Source: JAPWJZ01 sp038247245
GTDB taxonomy: Bacteria > Pseudomonadota > Alphaproteobacteria > Micavibrionales > UBA2020
Assembly: GCA_038247245.1 (NCBI GenBank)
Contig: JBBRVE010000056.1
Span: 1 to 20,223 of the forward strand
Reading direction: 5' to 3'
Length of the DNA: 20,223 bases
A program made the translations under genes and the position numbers. Of the stretch, positions 13,671 through 20,223 are shown one piece after another; the first letter of the stretch is position 1; every line of letters starts with the position of its first letter. The notes under the pieces were generated by a model. The model was given only the letters and a program-made list of their open reading frames with translations. It was not told the DNA's origin and made no database searches.

Positions 13671-13730
13671 TATTTATATTGAACGGTGTTCAGGACTATG
13701 GGATGATGAATAATGAACGGTGTTCATTAT
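13657..13730. promoter_or_regulatory. Three TetR operator-like palindromes
   Basis: TGAACGGTGTTCA occurs exactly at 13680-13692 and 13714-13726, and with two mismatches (TAAACGATGTTCA) at 13657-13669. The third copy extends to a 21-bp palindrome at 13710-13730 with arms ATAATGAAC and GTTCATTAT around GGT. Centres are 23 and 34 bp apart. They lie between the divergent TetR gene and the gene at 13746, the expected place for an autoregulated TetR operator. A candidate plus-strand promoter is TTGAAC (13679-13684), 17 bases, GATGAT (13702-13707). Confidence 0.75.
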
Positions 13731-13745
13731 AACAGGAGATAGATC

Positions 13746-13970
13746 ATGAAACGCGGCACATTGTTGACAGCACCGGTATTGGTGGGCGGCGGCGCGGCCC
13801 TGATTGCGGGTTTGCCGGCGTCGCTGCCGATGGTGGTGGGGTTTGCGGGCGTGGCGGGCTGGCAGGGTTTTGCCAAGTTGCGCGAATTCTGGGCGGATTT
13901 GCACCTGCTGCATTTTCGCGGGTCGTTCGGGTATTACAACTACGGCTATTCCAAACAGCACAAGAAATAG
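13746..13970 (+). CDS. Small membrane protein divergent from TetR
   Basis: The 74-residue protein has a hydrophobic glycine/alanine-rich region at about residues 5-42 (one or two membrane helices, TLLTAPVLVGGGAALIAG then LPMVVGFAGVAGW). An aromatic, basic tail (HFRGSFGYYNYGYSKQHKK) follows. AGGAGA is well placed before the ATG. It faces the TetR gene across about 120 bp containing three operator-like palindromes, so it is the likely target of that regulator. No family was recognised. Confidence 0.75.
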   Translation: MKRGTLLTAPVLVGGGAALIAGLPASLPMVVGFAGVAGWQGFAKLREFWADLHLLHFRGSFGYYNYGYSKQHKK

Positions 13971-13982
13971 GGGAGGCGGTTG

Positions 13983-14309
13983 ATGGTTGACGATGGCCTG
14001 CGGACGACCGAATTCACCGAAGCCGGATCGAATGCCGAATACCGGCTGCTCAGCGACACGCAAATCCTGCTGGCGACGCCGCGCGGCAAGGGATGGCTGA
14101 ACCAGTATTTCGATTTTTCATCCCGCAAGCCGACGATACGGTTCGAGGTGGATACGGGCGCATCCCGCATCGACCTCGGCACCGTCCAGATGGCGGCGAT
14201 AGACGGCGATCGCACGACGCACCTGACGAATGCGTGGCGCGCGCTGTGTGCGCTGTGTGCGCTGTGCGTTGTTTATAATCCGGTCAGACCGTGCCCGTTT
14301 CCGGGTTGA
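13983..14309 (+). CDS. Small unknown protein with an ALC-repeat C-terminus
   Basis: The 108-residue product follows the small membrane gene by 12 bp, with GGGAGG before the ATG at 13983. Residues 1-85 look like a normal beta-rich domain (YRLLSDTQILLATPRGKGWL, then TIRFEVDTGASRIDLGTVQM). After that come three in-frame ALC units from a 9-base tandem repeat and an unusual end (VVYNPVRPCPFPG) that runs 26 bp into the convergent rlmJ gene. The end may have been altered by repeat slippage or frameshift. No family was recognised. It is probably co-transcribed with 13746 under TetR control. Confidence 0.6.
   Translation: MVDDGLRTTEFTEAGSNAEYRLLSDTQILLATPRGKGWLNQYFDFSSRKPTIRFEVDTGASRIDLGTVQMAAIDGDRTTHLTNAWRALCALCALCVVYNPVRPCPFPG
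14241..14267. repeat. Three-copy 9-bp tandem repeat
   Basis: GCGCTGTGT is repeated at 14241-14249 and 14250-14258, followed by GCGCTGTGC at 14259-14267. The unit length keeps the reading frame of the 13983 gene and encodes Ala-Leu-Cys three times. Confidence 0.85.
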
Positions 14310-15138
14310 TCGGCTGGTTGTCGAGCCAATAGACATCGGCATGCGCCTTTTGTGGCATGCGGTCGGCGATGTGGTTGGAGAGGTCGTCCAGCACGTTGAT
14401 CGGCCAGGGCGGGTTGACGATGGCGATGCCGGAGCCGAACATGCGGTAACCCTCTGACGGCGCTTTCGCAAGGCGCACTTCGCTCACCAGCACATCCTTC
14501 ACATCCGATTTGCGCAGATGGGTCAGCAGTTGCAGGTGGCCTTGCGCCTCCAGCAGCGGATACCAGATCAGGAAAACGCCCTGCGGCCATTTTTTCCAAG
14601 CGAGGTGAACCTGTTTCGCGGTCTGAACATATTCGGTTTTGATTTCGTAGGACGGGTCGATGATGACAAGACCCTTGCGCAAGGGCGGTGGAGAGAAATC
14701 GACAATCGATTGGAAACCGTCTTTTTGCTGCAGGTCGATGTTCGATGCGCCCGACATTGTTTTTTGCAGCTCTTCGAATTCGCCGGGGTGGCGTTCGATG
14801 CAGGTCAGCTTGTCGGAGGCGCGCAAAAGTTTGCGCGTGATCATCGATGATCCGGGCCAGATGGCAAGGTCGCCTTCGGGGTTAAATCCGCTGACGATTT
14901 CTTTCAGGCCATTCGGTAGCCCGTCATTCTCCCAGAAATGCTGCGCGCCGCTGGTATATTCCATCGTCTTCTGCGCTTCTTCGGAAGCAAGGTCATACGT
15001 GCCGCGCCCCGCATGGGTATCCAGCACCGCCAGTTTGGGGTTCTTCGCCTTCAGCGATTTCAAAAGCTCGACCAGAATGGCGTGCTTGTGAACATCGGCG
15101 AAGTTTCCGGCGTGGTAAATGTGCTGGTAGCTGAGCAT
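14284..15138 (-). CDS. rlmJ: 23S rRNA (adenine-2030-N6)-methyltransferase RlmJ
   Basis: RlmJ methylates N6 of A2030 in 23S rRNA. The 284-residue product matches the family end to end: MLSYQHIYHAGNFADVHKHA at 1-20, motif I DTHAGRGTYDL at 40-50, ERHPGEFEEL for the SAM pocket, catalytic DPSYE at 161-165 (DPPYE in many relatives), IWYPLL, and NPPWPINVLDDL near the end. AGGA lies about ten bases before the ATG. Its 3' end overlaps the tail of the convergent 13983 gene. It lies downstream of the cold-shock gene but is separated from it by a terminator, so it probably has its own promoter. Confidence 0.95.
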   Translation of the reverse strand: MLSYQHIYHAGNFADVHKHAILVELLKSLKAKNPKLAVLDTHAGRGTYDLASEEAQKTMEYTSGAQHFWENDGLPNGLKEIVSGFNPEGDLAIWPGSSMITRKLLRASDKLTCIERHPGEFEELQKTMSGASNIDLQQKDGFQSIVDFSPPPLRKGLVIIDPSYEIKTEYVQTAKQVHLAWKKWPQGVFLIWYPLLEAQGHLQLLTHLRKSDVKDVLVSEVRLAKAPSEGYRMFGSGIAIVNPPWPINVLDDLSNHIADRMPQKAHADVYWLDNQPINPETGTV

Positions 15139-15163
15139 TTTTGTTTGATCCTGAAGGAGAAAA

Positions 15164-15198
15164 GAAAAGGCCCTTAGACGCTGCCTAAGGGCCTTTTC
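15164..15198 (-). terminator. Intrinsic terminator of the cold-shock gene
   Basis: A perfect 14-bp stem (GAAAAGGCCCTTAG at 15164-15177 with CTAAGGGCCTTTTC at 15185-15198) encloses a 7-base loop. On the minus strand it is followed by further T-rich sequence (TTTTCTTTTC). It lies about 22 bp after the cold-shock stop and before rlmJ. The A/T arms could also give some termination on the plus strand. Confidence 0.85.
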
Positions 15199-15220
15199 AT
15201 GAAACTGTACCAGAAAAACC

Positions 15221-15427
15221 TTACGCGGTCTTCAGGTTCACGGCGGTCATGCGGCCCTGGCGGTCGGGTGCCAGTTCAAAGTCGACTTTCTGGCCTTCCG
15301 CCAGTTCGCGCAGGCCGGATTTTTCGACTGCGGAAATATGGACGAACACATCCGTTCCGCCGCCATCGGGCACGATAAAGCCGAAGCCTTTTTTATTGTT
15401 GAACCATTTCACGGATCCACTGGGCAT
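15221..15427 (-). CDS. Cold-shock domain protein (CspA family)
   Basis: The 68-residue protein is a complete cold-shock domain. RNP1-type KKGFGFIV is at 12-19 and RNP2-type DVFVHISAV at 26-34, with the N-terminal signature GSVKWFNNKKGFGFI. Such proteins bind single-stranded RNA or DNA and act as RNA chaperones. GGAGAG precedes the ATG. The gene is monocistronic with a strong terminator. Its leader holds a GC hairpin, and a run of 12 C on the coding strand lies upstream near the presumed promoter. Which paralogue this is cannot be said. Confidence 0.95.
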   Translation of the reverse strand: MPSGSVKWFNNKKGFGFIVPDGGGTDVFVHISAVEKSGLRELAEGQKVDFELAPDRQGRMTAVNLKTA

Positions 15428-15462
15428 TAAGTCTCTCCTTGGGCAAGTTTGGCATGACCGGA

Positions 15463-15483
15463 CGGGCGTTTTTGATGCGCCCG
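15463..15483 (-). promoter_or_regulatory. Hairpin in the cold-shock gene leader
   Basis: CGGGCG (15463-15468) and CGCCCG (15478-15483) form a 6-bp GC stem with a 9-base loop, 35-55 nt before the start codon and inside the likely 5' leader. Cold-shock mRNAs often carry structured leaders. No T-run follows, so this is not a terminator. Confidence 0.4.
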
Positions 15484-15529
15484 ACCATGACTAGAATTAG
15501 ACGATTTCGATTTTCCCCGCAACAAAATT

Positions 15530-15541
15530 GGGGGGGGGGGG
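15530..15541. repeat. Homopolymer tract of 12 G
   Basis: Twelve consecutive G on the plus strand (12 C on the cold-shock coding strand) lie about 105 bp upstream of the cold-shock start, just upstream of a weak promoter candidate on the minus strand (TTGTTG, 18 bases, TCTAAT). The tract is in the 190-bp gap between the cold-shock gene and dgkA. Apart from this and the leader hairpin the gap shows nothing. Confidence 0.85.
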
Positions 15542-15618
15542 AAAGCCGCAGGAATGCGCGATTTTTCCGGTGCTGCGCTGCGAAAATAGGCGGCGTTATG
15601 TTATCTGGAATCTGATTC

Positions 15619-15996
15619 TCAAAAGAACAGGCAGAGCAGCCAGACGATGCCGACATTGCAAAGCGCAAGGAACACGGCGGCGCTGCCGGCATCCTTGGCG
15701 AATTTCGAATACGCGTTCCATTCGGGGCCGAAGCGGTTGACGACGGCTTCGATTGCCGAATTCAGTATTTCGACCACCAGCACCAGCATGACGCTGCCGA
15801 CCATCACGGCCTTCGCAATGCCGGACGGGCCAAACCACAGTGCAAGGGGGATCAGGATAACGGCAAGCGCGAGTTCCTGCCGGAACGCGGCTTCGGATTT
15901 GAATGTCGCCACAAGACCATCGCAGGTGAACTGGAATGCGCGGATCACGCGCGCGATGCCGGTTTTTTTTCCGGGTACCTGGCCGGGTTCGGTCAT
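15619..15996 (-). CDS. dgkA: Diacylglycerol kinase DgkA
   Basis: DgkA is the small integral membrane kinase that phosphorylates diacylglycerol from envelope glycan synthesis to phosphatidate. The 125-residue product has three membrane helices and the family signature EILNSAIEAVVNRFGPEWNA followed by SKFAKDAGSAAVF, which holds the catalytic Glu and Asn residues. An N-terminal GLVATFKSEAAFRQEL matches the amphipathic helix. The frame opens at 16047, but those residues overlap the ABC gene. The ATG at 15996 has GGGAG upstream and lies one base after the ABC transporter stop, so the two are co-transcribed. Confidence 0.94.
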   Translation of the reverse strand: MTEPGQVPGKKTGIARVIRAFQFTCDGLVATFKSEAAFRQELALAVILIPLALWFGPSGIAKAVMVGSVMLVLVVEILNSAIEAVVNRFGPEWNAYSKFAKDAGSAAVFLALCNVGIVWLLCLFF

Positions 15997-15997
15997 C

Positions 15998-17773
15998 TTA
16001 CATCTCCCTTTGCTGATATGACTTGTAAATATCGCGGATCGGGCCATCGGTCGTCAAGGCCACGGAGGAGGGCAGGTCGGAGGTGATGCGGCCTTTGTCC
16101 AAATAGATAATACGGTCGAATTCGGGCAGCAAATGCAGGCGGTGCAGCGTTGCCACCACGCTCTTGCCCTTGAAATGTGTGAAGACGTTCTTGAATATCT
16201 TTTCTTCGGTCGGCAAATCGACGCTGCTGGTGGGCTCGTCCAGCAGGATGATGTCGGATTGCTCCGCCGCGAACAGCCCGCGGGCAAGCGCAAGGCGCTG
16301 CTTCTGGCCGACCGACAGGTTGACGCCCTTTTCGCGGATATCGGTATCGAGGCCTTTGGGCAGCTGTTCCAGCACGGGCAGGAATTCGGCAAGGTCAAGC
16401 GCGCGCAGCACGACGCTGTCCGGCACATCAAGGCCGAAGCTGACATTGAAGCGGATGGTGTTTTCAAAAATCTCGGGGTCCTGCGGGATCAGGGTCGTCA
16501 GTTGCGACAGCGCATCGAAACCCGCCTTTTGCCCGTCCACCGTCACATCGGCATGCTGCGGGTTGTGCAGCGCGCGCAGGAGCGACAGGAGCGTCGATTT
16601 GCCGCCGCCCGATCCGCCGATCAGCGCAATTTTTTCGCCATGGCCAAGCTTCAGGTTGATATCGGCGAGCGTCGCGGTTTCGCGGTTCATTTTCGTCGCA
16701 TAGGTGAATTTCAGGTTGCTGATATCAAGGTCTTTCCATGTCGGCGGCAGGGCGGTGGGGGCGGCAACTGCAAGTTTTGTATGGTCGTCCACGATATGCT
16801 GCGTTGCGCGCAGGTCGGTCAGGGCGTTCAGCCATGTGCCGTGCATCCAGATGAAATCGAACATCTGGCCGCCGACCTTTTCCTGGTACATGTAAATCGT
16901 CACCAGCGCGCCCGCCGCAATCACATGCCCCGCCTGCAACTGGAACCAGATATAGCCCAGCAGGATGATGGTCATGGTCGCAATCGAAAACATAGTGCCG
17001 AAGAAGAAACGCCATTCGTTGAGGTAAGCCTCGCGCATAAAGGGCGGCAGGGTGTGCTGCAGTTTCGAATTCAGCGTCGATTTGGAAAACGCCTGCAGGC
17101 GCAGGATGACGATGCTCACCATATTTCCGACGAAATCATAGAAGGTCGCGTTCGCGGCGTGCCCAGCCTCGTTCATTTCATGGATCGCCTGCGTCATGCG
17201 GCGGTTGAGCAGCACGATCAGCGACAGGCTGATGGCCGTGCCGGTAAAGCTGATCAGGCCGATCCACGGGTTGAAGCTGGTCAGCATAATCAGCGAACCG
17301 GTGAGAGACACCACGCGCTGGAAACTGATAAACGAATTCTCCGTAAAGCCGCGCAGCGCGCTGGCCGCCGTGCGGATGCGGTTGATGGTGCTGCCCGAAT
17401 GGTGGTCCTGATGCCAGCTGAGCGGCATTTCGGTCAGGCGCGAAAACATCGCGGTCGTGTACTGGATAAAAACCAGCTGCGCGCAACGGCGTTCGATCAC
17501 GCGGCCGGGGCCGTGGAACACCCACATCATAAAATGGCAGGCGATGATGAAGCACAGGAAACGCAGGCAGTCGTTGAACAGGTTCGGCCCCGCCGCCTGC
17601 AGCGTGTTGATCAGCTGCCCGAACAGCCATGGAATGGCGAGGTCAAAGCACATCGCAAACAGGAACAGCAGGTGGTAAAACGCGATATGGCTGCGCACCC
17701 CCTGCGCATATTTCCACACCTCCATCCAGAGGCGGGCATAGGAAAGCTGGGCAAGCGGGTTCTTGAATGACAT
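15998..17773 (-). CDS. ABC exporter, fused membrane and ATPase domains
   Basis: The 591-residue half-transporter has an exporter-type membrane domain of about six helices in residues 25-330 and a C-terminal ATPase. Walker A GGSGGGKST is near 384-392, the Q-loop is in LIPQDPEIF, and signature LSVGQKQRLALARG is near 484. Walker B DIILLDEPTSSVD is near 505-517, and the switch histidine is in ATLHRLH. It should work as a homodimer exporting a lipid or drug-like substrate, which cannot be named. The dgkA gene follows one base later, which suggests but does not prove an envelope-lipid role. Only a poor Shine-Dalgarno is visible. Confidence 0.92.
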   Translation of the reverse strand: MSFKNPLAQLSYARLWMEVWKYAQGVRSHIAFYHLLFLFAMCFDLAIPWLFGQLINTLQAAGPNLFNDCLRFLCFIIACHFMMWVFHGPGRVIERRCAQLVFIQYTTAMFSRLTEMPLSWHQDHHSGSTINRIRTAASALRGFTENSFISFQRVVSLTGSLIMLTSFNPWIGLISFTGTAISLSLIVLLNRRMTQAIHEMNEAGHAANATFYDFVGNMVSIVILRLQAFSKSTLNSKLQHTLPPFMREAYLNEWRFFFGTMFSIATMTIILLGYIWFQLQAGHVIAAGALVTIYMYQEKVGGQMFDFIWMHGTWLNALTDLRATQHIVDDHTKLAVAAPTALPPTWKDLDISNLKFTYATKMNRETATLADINLKLGHGEKIALIGGSGGGKSTLLSLLRALHNPQHADVTVDGQKAGFDALSQLTTLIPQDPEIFENTIRFNVSFGLDVPDSVVLRALDLAEFLPVLEQLPKGLDTDIREKGVNLSVGQKQRLALARGLFAAEQSDIILLDEPTSSVDLPTEEKIFKNVFTHFKGKSVVATLHRLHLLPEFDRIIYLDKGRITSDLPSSVALTTDGPIRDIYKSYQQREM

Positions 17774-17802
17774 GGGGCGATTCTAATGGGCTGTACCTGC
17801 CG

Positions 17803-17831
17803 AATATAGTCGCCGTCCGCCGCCTTGTCAT
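17803..17831 (-). promoter_or_regulatory. Promoter of the ABC exporter-dgkA operon
   Basis: On the minus strand ATGACA (17831-17826), 17 bases, TATATT (17808-17803). Each box matches five of six consensus bases. The transcript would begin about 23 bp before the ATG at 17773. Confidence 0.65.
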
Positions 17832-17849
17832 TACATGAATACGCAAAGA

Positions 17850-17875
17850 AAAACCCCGGCTTGCTCCGGGGTTTT
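17850..17875 (-). terminator. Intrinsic terminator of the DsbA-like operon
   Basis: AAAACCCCGG (17850-17859) and CCGGGGTTTT (17866-17875) form a perfect 10-bp stem with a 6-base loop. On the minus strand it ends in TTTTTCTTT. It lies about 22 bp after the stop of the gene ending at 17897. Confidence 0.85.
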
Positions 17876-17896
17876 GGTGTTCAATGACCGGAACGA

Positions 17897-18574
17897 TCAA
17901 TGCTTGTGCGTGTCTTCGCCTGCGGCCTTGGCGGCTTCTTCGGCCTTTTTCATCGCGTCGGCGAAATCGGGGTATTCCATCATGCGCTCGTCGCCCTTTT
18001 TGAAGATAAAGGTGGGCGTGGAATCGATGGCGTAGGTTTTCTGCGCGTCCTGCATGGATGCCATCATGGCTTTTTTCAGGTCTTCATCGGCCATGCAGGC
18101 CTTGATGTATTCGGGGTCCATACCGGCAAGCGCGCCGATTTTCTGCACGGCTTCGTCGGGCGCGGCCGCGCGTGCCCAGCGTTCCTGTTCGCCGAAGATC
18201 ATCGAGATCAGCGGGAAGAATTTATCTTCAGGGGCGCAGCGCGCCATGGCGGCGGCCTTCACCGCATAACCGTCCAGCGGGAAATCGCGGAACACCAGTT
18301 TAGCCTTGCCGGTTTCGATCAGCTCTTTCTTGATCGTGGGCAGGCCGAATTTGTGGAAAGCCGCGCAATGCGAACAGGTCAGCGACGCATATTCGTAAAT
18401 CGTGACGGGCGCGTTGGGGTCGCCCAGCACGCGGTCGGTCGTTGCGGCGACGAGGTCGATTTTCGAGGCGGCGGCGACTGCGCCGGTTTTCGGTTCAGCC
18501 GCTTTATCTTCCGCCATCGCGGGCAGCGACAGGACAAGCAGCAGGGCAAGGAAGGCGGGTTTAAACATCATCAT
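17897..18574 (-). CDS. DsbA-family periplasmic thioredoxin-fold oxidoreductase
   Basis: The 225-residue precursor has a signal peptide (residues 1-21, LALLLVLSLPAMA) and a DsbA-type thioredoxin fold. It shows DPNAPVTIYEYASLTCSHC with active-site Cys67 and Cys70 (CSHC), FRDFPLDGYAVKAAAMARC, and the cis-proline loop STPTF at 185-189. Two more cysteines (113 and 160) could form the second disulfide found in alphaproteobacterial DsbA proteins. The end is Lys/Ala/Glu-rich with a terminal HKH. It should oxidise or isomerise disulfides in exported proteins. Three consecutive ATG codons begin the gene, and 18574 fits the spacing from AAAGG best. It lies 15 bp after the DUF2892 gene. Confidence 0.9.
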   Translation of the reverse strand: MMMFKPAFLALLLVLSLPAMAEDKAAEPKTGAVAAASKIDLVAATTDRVLGDPNAPVTIYEYASLTCSHCAAFHKFGLPTIKKELIETGKAKLVFRDFPLDGYAVKAAAMARCAPEDKFFPLISMIFGEQERWARAAAPDEAVQKIGALAGMDPEYIKACMADEDLKKAMMASMQDAQKTYAIDSTPTFIFKKGDERMMEYPDFADAMKKAEEAAKAAGEDTHKH

Positions 18575-18589
18575 GGCAGGATACCTTTT

Positions 18590-18838
18590 TTAAGAAGAAG
18601 GGGGTTTTTGGATAGGGCAGGTGGAAATGCCAAAGACTGCATAGGCGCCGCAACTGCCCATAGCGGCGTTGACCAGCAATGCAACGGCAAGGATAGGCCA
18701 CAACAGGCCCTGAAACCCGACCGATGCCCAATACCCCAGCAAAGCCACCGCAATCACCACACGCAGGACACGGTCCCAGGTGGCAAGGTTGCGGGGAAAG
18801 GCGGGTTTCGGGGCAGGGGCGGCGGGTTTTAGGTCCAT
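18590..18838 (-). CDS. DUF2892-family small inner-membrane protein
   Basis: The 82-residue protein carries the DUF2892 pattern: NLATWDRVLRVVIAVALLG, a second hydrophobic segment (GLLWPILAVALLVNAA) and the closing GSCGAYAVFGISTCP with two cysteines. The domain also occurs fused to rhodanese in YgaP. AAGGAA lies before the ATG. It is the first gene of an operon with the DsbA-like protein. Pairing a membrane protein bearing two cysteines with a periplasmic oxidoreductase hints at a shared redox role, but this is inference. Confidence 0.88.
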   Translation of the reverse strand: MDLKPAAPAPKPAFPRNLATWDRVLRVVIAVALLGYWASVGFQGLLWPILAVALLVNAAMGSCGAYAVFGISTCPIQKPPSS

Positions 18839-18860
18839 AGGCTTTCCTTCGATGCCTACT

Positions 18861-18890
18861 ATAATATAGTTACAGGCTTATGCGTGACAA
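18861..18890 (-). promoter_or_regulatory. Promoter of the DUF2892-DsbA operon
   Basis: On the minus strand TTGTCA (18890-18885), 18 bases, TATTAT (18866-18861), each box matching five of six. On the plus strand a perfect TATAAT (18860-18865) overlaps it and could serve uup, though no good plus-strand -35 box is visible. Confidence 0.55.
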
Positions 18891-18946
18891 GTTACGCTGA
18901 AAATGCCATGTTATGCGAAAACAAACGGCGATTCACAAAGAAAATC

Positions 18947-20223
18947 ATGGCATCCACCCTTATCCTCAGCGTTCAGGAAGGCAGTATTTCCTTCGGCGAG
19001 AAAGTCATTTTTGACGAATTCTCGTTCAATATTCATTCCGGCGACAAAATCTCGCTGGTGGGCAAAAACGGCTCGGGCAAATCGACGCTCATGAACCTCA
19101 TCACCGGCGACCGCGACCTCGACACCGGCAAACGCTGGGTGCTGCAGGGCACGACCATCGGATACATGCAGCAGGACGTGCAGGCGATCCCCGGCCAGAC
19201 GGTCTATGACTTCGTGTTCGAGCAGTTGATGAAGGACGGGGTCGAGGAAGAAAACCGTTACAAGGTCGATATGGTGATCCAGCCGCTCGACCTGAAACCG
19301 GATGACCGCATGGACATGCTGTCAGGCGGCCAGCTGCGCCGCGCCGCGCTTGCGCGTGCCTTGGTCGAGGAACCCGATATTTTGCTGCTCGACGAGCCGA
19401 CCAACCATCTGGATTTGGAAATCATCGAATGGCTGGAGCAGTTTTTGCAGCGGTATCAGGGCGCGCTGCTTTGCGTCAGTCACGACAAGGCGTTTTTGGC
19501 GAACATCTCGAACAAAATATTCTGGCTCGATCGCGCCAAGATGCGCGTCGCGCCCAAGGGCTTCGCGCATTTCGACGAATGGTCGACCATGCTGCTGGAA
19601 CAGGAAGAACGCGAGCTGCAGAACCGCCAGAAACTGCTGGACATCGAGGTCGAATGGGGCAGCCGCGGCGTGAAGGCGCGCCAGAAACGCAACCAGCGCC
19701 GCCTCGGCATGATGCTGGAGGAACGCGCGAAACTGAAACGCGACAAAAGCGCCTACCGCCAGATGATGCGCCGCCTTGAAGTGGGCGAGATGGAAATTGA
19801 TTCCGTCGGATCGAAACTCGTCGCCGAATTCGTGAAGACCGACAAGAAATTCACAGATGACAAGGGCCGCGAAAAAGTCGTCCTCAACAAATTCTCCATG
19901 CGCTTCCAGAAGGGTGACCGCATCGGCATCCTTGGCAAAAACGGGTCGGGCAAGACGACGTTCCTGCGCATGCTGATCGGCGAAATGAAGCCCGATATGG
20001 GCAAGGTGAAACTGGCGCGCGGGATGGAATTTTCGTACTTCGACCAGAAACGCCGCGATTTGAAGCCCGAAGACACCGTGAAGCACGTCCTCTGCCCGCA
20101 GGGCGGGGAATACCTCAAGGTCATGGACAAGACGCGCCATGTGATCGGTTACCTGCGCGACTTCCTGTTCGATGCGTCGATGGTGGAACAGCGCGTCAGC
20201 ACATTGTCGGGCGGGCAGAAAAA
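18947..20223 (+). CDS. uup: ABC-F ATPase, Uup type (3' partial)
   Basis: The frame is open from ATG 18947 to the window edge (425 codons) with tandem ATPase domains and no membrane part, as in ABC-F proteins. Domain 1 has Walker A GKNGSGKST at 39-47, LSGGQLRRAALARAL from 125, Walker B DILLLDEPTNHLD from 144 and switch VSHDKAF. The inter-domain linker EWGSRGVKARQKRNQRRL (about 235-252) is typical of Uup. Domain 2 has GKNGSGKTT at 330-338 and LSGGQ at 420-424, where the window ends. Uup-type proteins act on ribosomes or on branched DNA intermediates. The Shine-Dalgarno is weak. Confidence 0.92.
   Translation, partial: MASTLILSVQEGSISFGEKVIFDEFSFNIHSGDKISLVGKNGSGKSTLMNLITGDRDLDTGKRWVLQGTTIGYMQQDVQAIPGQTVYDFVFEQLMKDGVEEENRYKVDMVIQPLDLKPDDRMDMLSGGQLRRAALARALVEEPDILLLDEPTNHLDLEIIEWLEQFLQRYQGALLCVSHDKAFLANISNKIFWLDRAKMRVAPKGFAHFDEWSTMLLEQEERELQNRQKLLDIEVEWGSRGVKARQKRNQRRLGMMLEERAKLKRDKSAYRQMMRRLEVGEMEIDSVGSKLVAEFVKTDKKFTDDKGREKVVLNKFSMRFQKGDRIGILGKNGSGKTTFLRMLIGEMKPDMGKVKLARGMEFSYFDQKRRDLKPEDTVKHVLCPQGGEYLKVMDKTRHVIGYLRDFLFDASMVEQRVSTLSGGQK

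Noticed and set aside
16133..17770. Open frame of 545 codons on the plus strand
   Set aside because: It is antisense to the ABC exporter, which has all ATPase motifs on the minus strand. The product is His/Gln/Arg-rich without any domain, a common shadow in GC-rich genes.

Overview
The window looks like chromosomal DNA of a GC-rich alphaproteobacterium. The evidence is a ubiG-type ubiquinone methyltransferase, an NDUFAF5-like methyltransferase, a Uup-type ABC-F ATPase, small cold-shock and DsbA-like proteins of alphaproteobacterial style, and a palindromic repeat (core ATCCCCGC-CTTC-GCGGGGAT) of a kind common in that class. The lineage cannot be fixed from the sequence alone. No rRNA, tRNA, CRISPR array, transposase or integrase was seen, and no gap between genes exceeds 300 bp.

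Layout. 1-2345: the tail of an unidentified gene, a composite palindromic repeat, an NDUFAF5-like methyltransferase (+), then a secreted or membrane protein and ubiG on the minus strand. 2514-4486: three plus-strand genes of unknown function. 4483-5972: a minus-strand operon of a DUF3147/GlpM-like membrane protein, an O-methyltransferase and a four-helix membrane protein. 6029-7953: cobB (sirtuin deacylase) overlapping rlmI (23S rRNA methyltransferase). 7955-12935: an accessory block with a near-consensus promoter at each end, pointing inward. The left half is a five-gene plus-strand operon encoding a small exported protein and four related proteins, three with leucine-rich-repeat (LRR)-like segments and all with a shared C-terminal tail. 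The right half is a three-gene minus-strand operon containing an ankyrin-repeat protein. The two operons meet with no base between their stop codons. 12996-14309: a TetR regulator and a divergent small membrane gene with palindromic operators between them, then a small unknown gene. 14284-15427: rlmJ and a cold-shock protein. 15619-17773: an ABC exporter and dgkA. 17897-18838: a DsbA-like protein and a DUF2892 membrane protein. 18947-end: uup, cut by the window edge.

Most of the window is housekeeping: RNA modification (rlmI, rlmJ), ribosome-associated ATPase (uup), quinone biosynthesis (ubiG), protein deacylation (cobB), lipid recycling (dgkA) and periplasmic disulfide chemistry. The part most likely to be undescribed is 8389-11433. 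There a common N-terminal helical module, an LRR-like insert and a C-terminal tail (consensus VAAPKTAxFxRK) are combined in different ways in four consecutive, translationally coupled genes, facing an ankyrin-repeat operon. Repeat-rich binding proteins with basic C-terminal ends would fit surface, secreted or effector-like proteins, but that role is inference.
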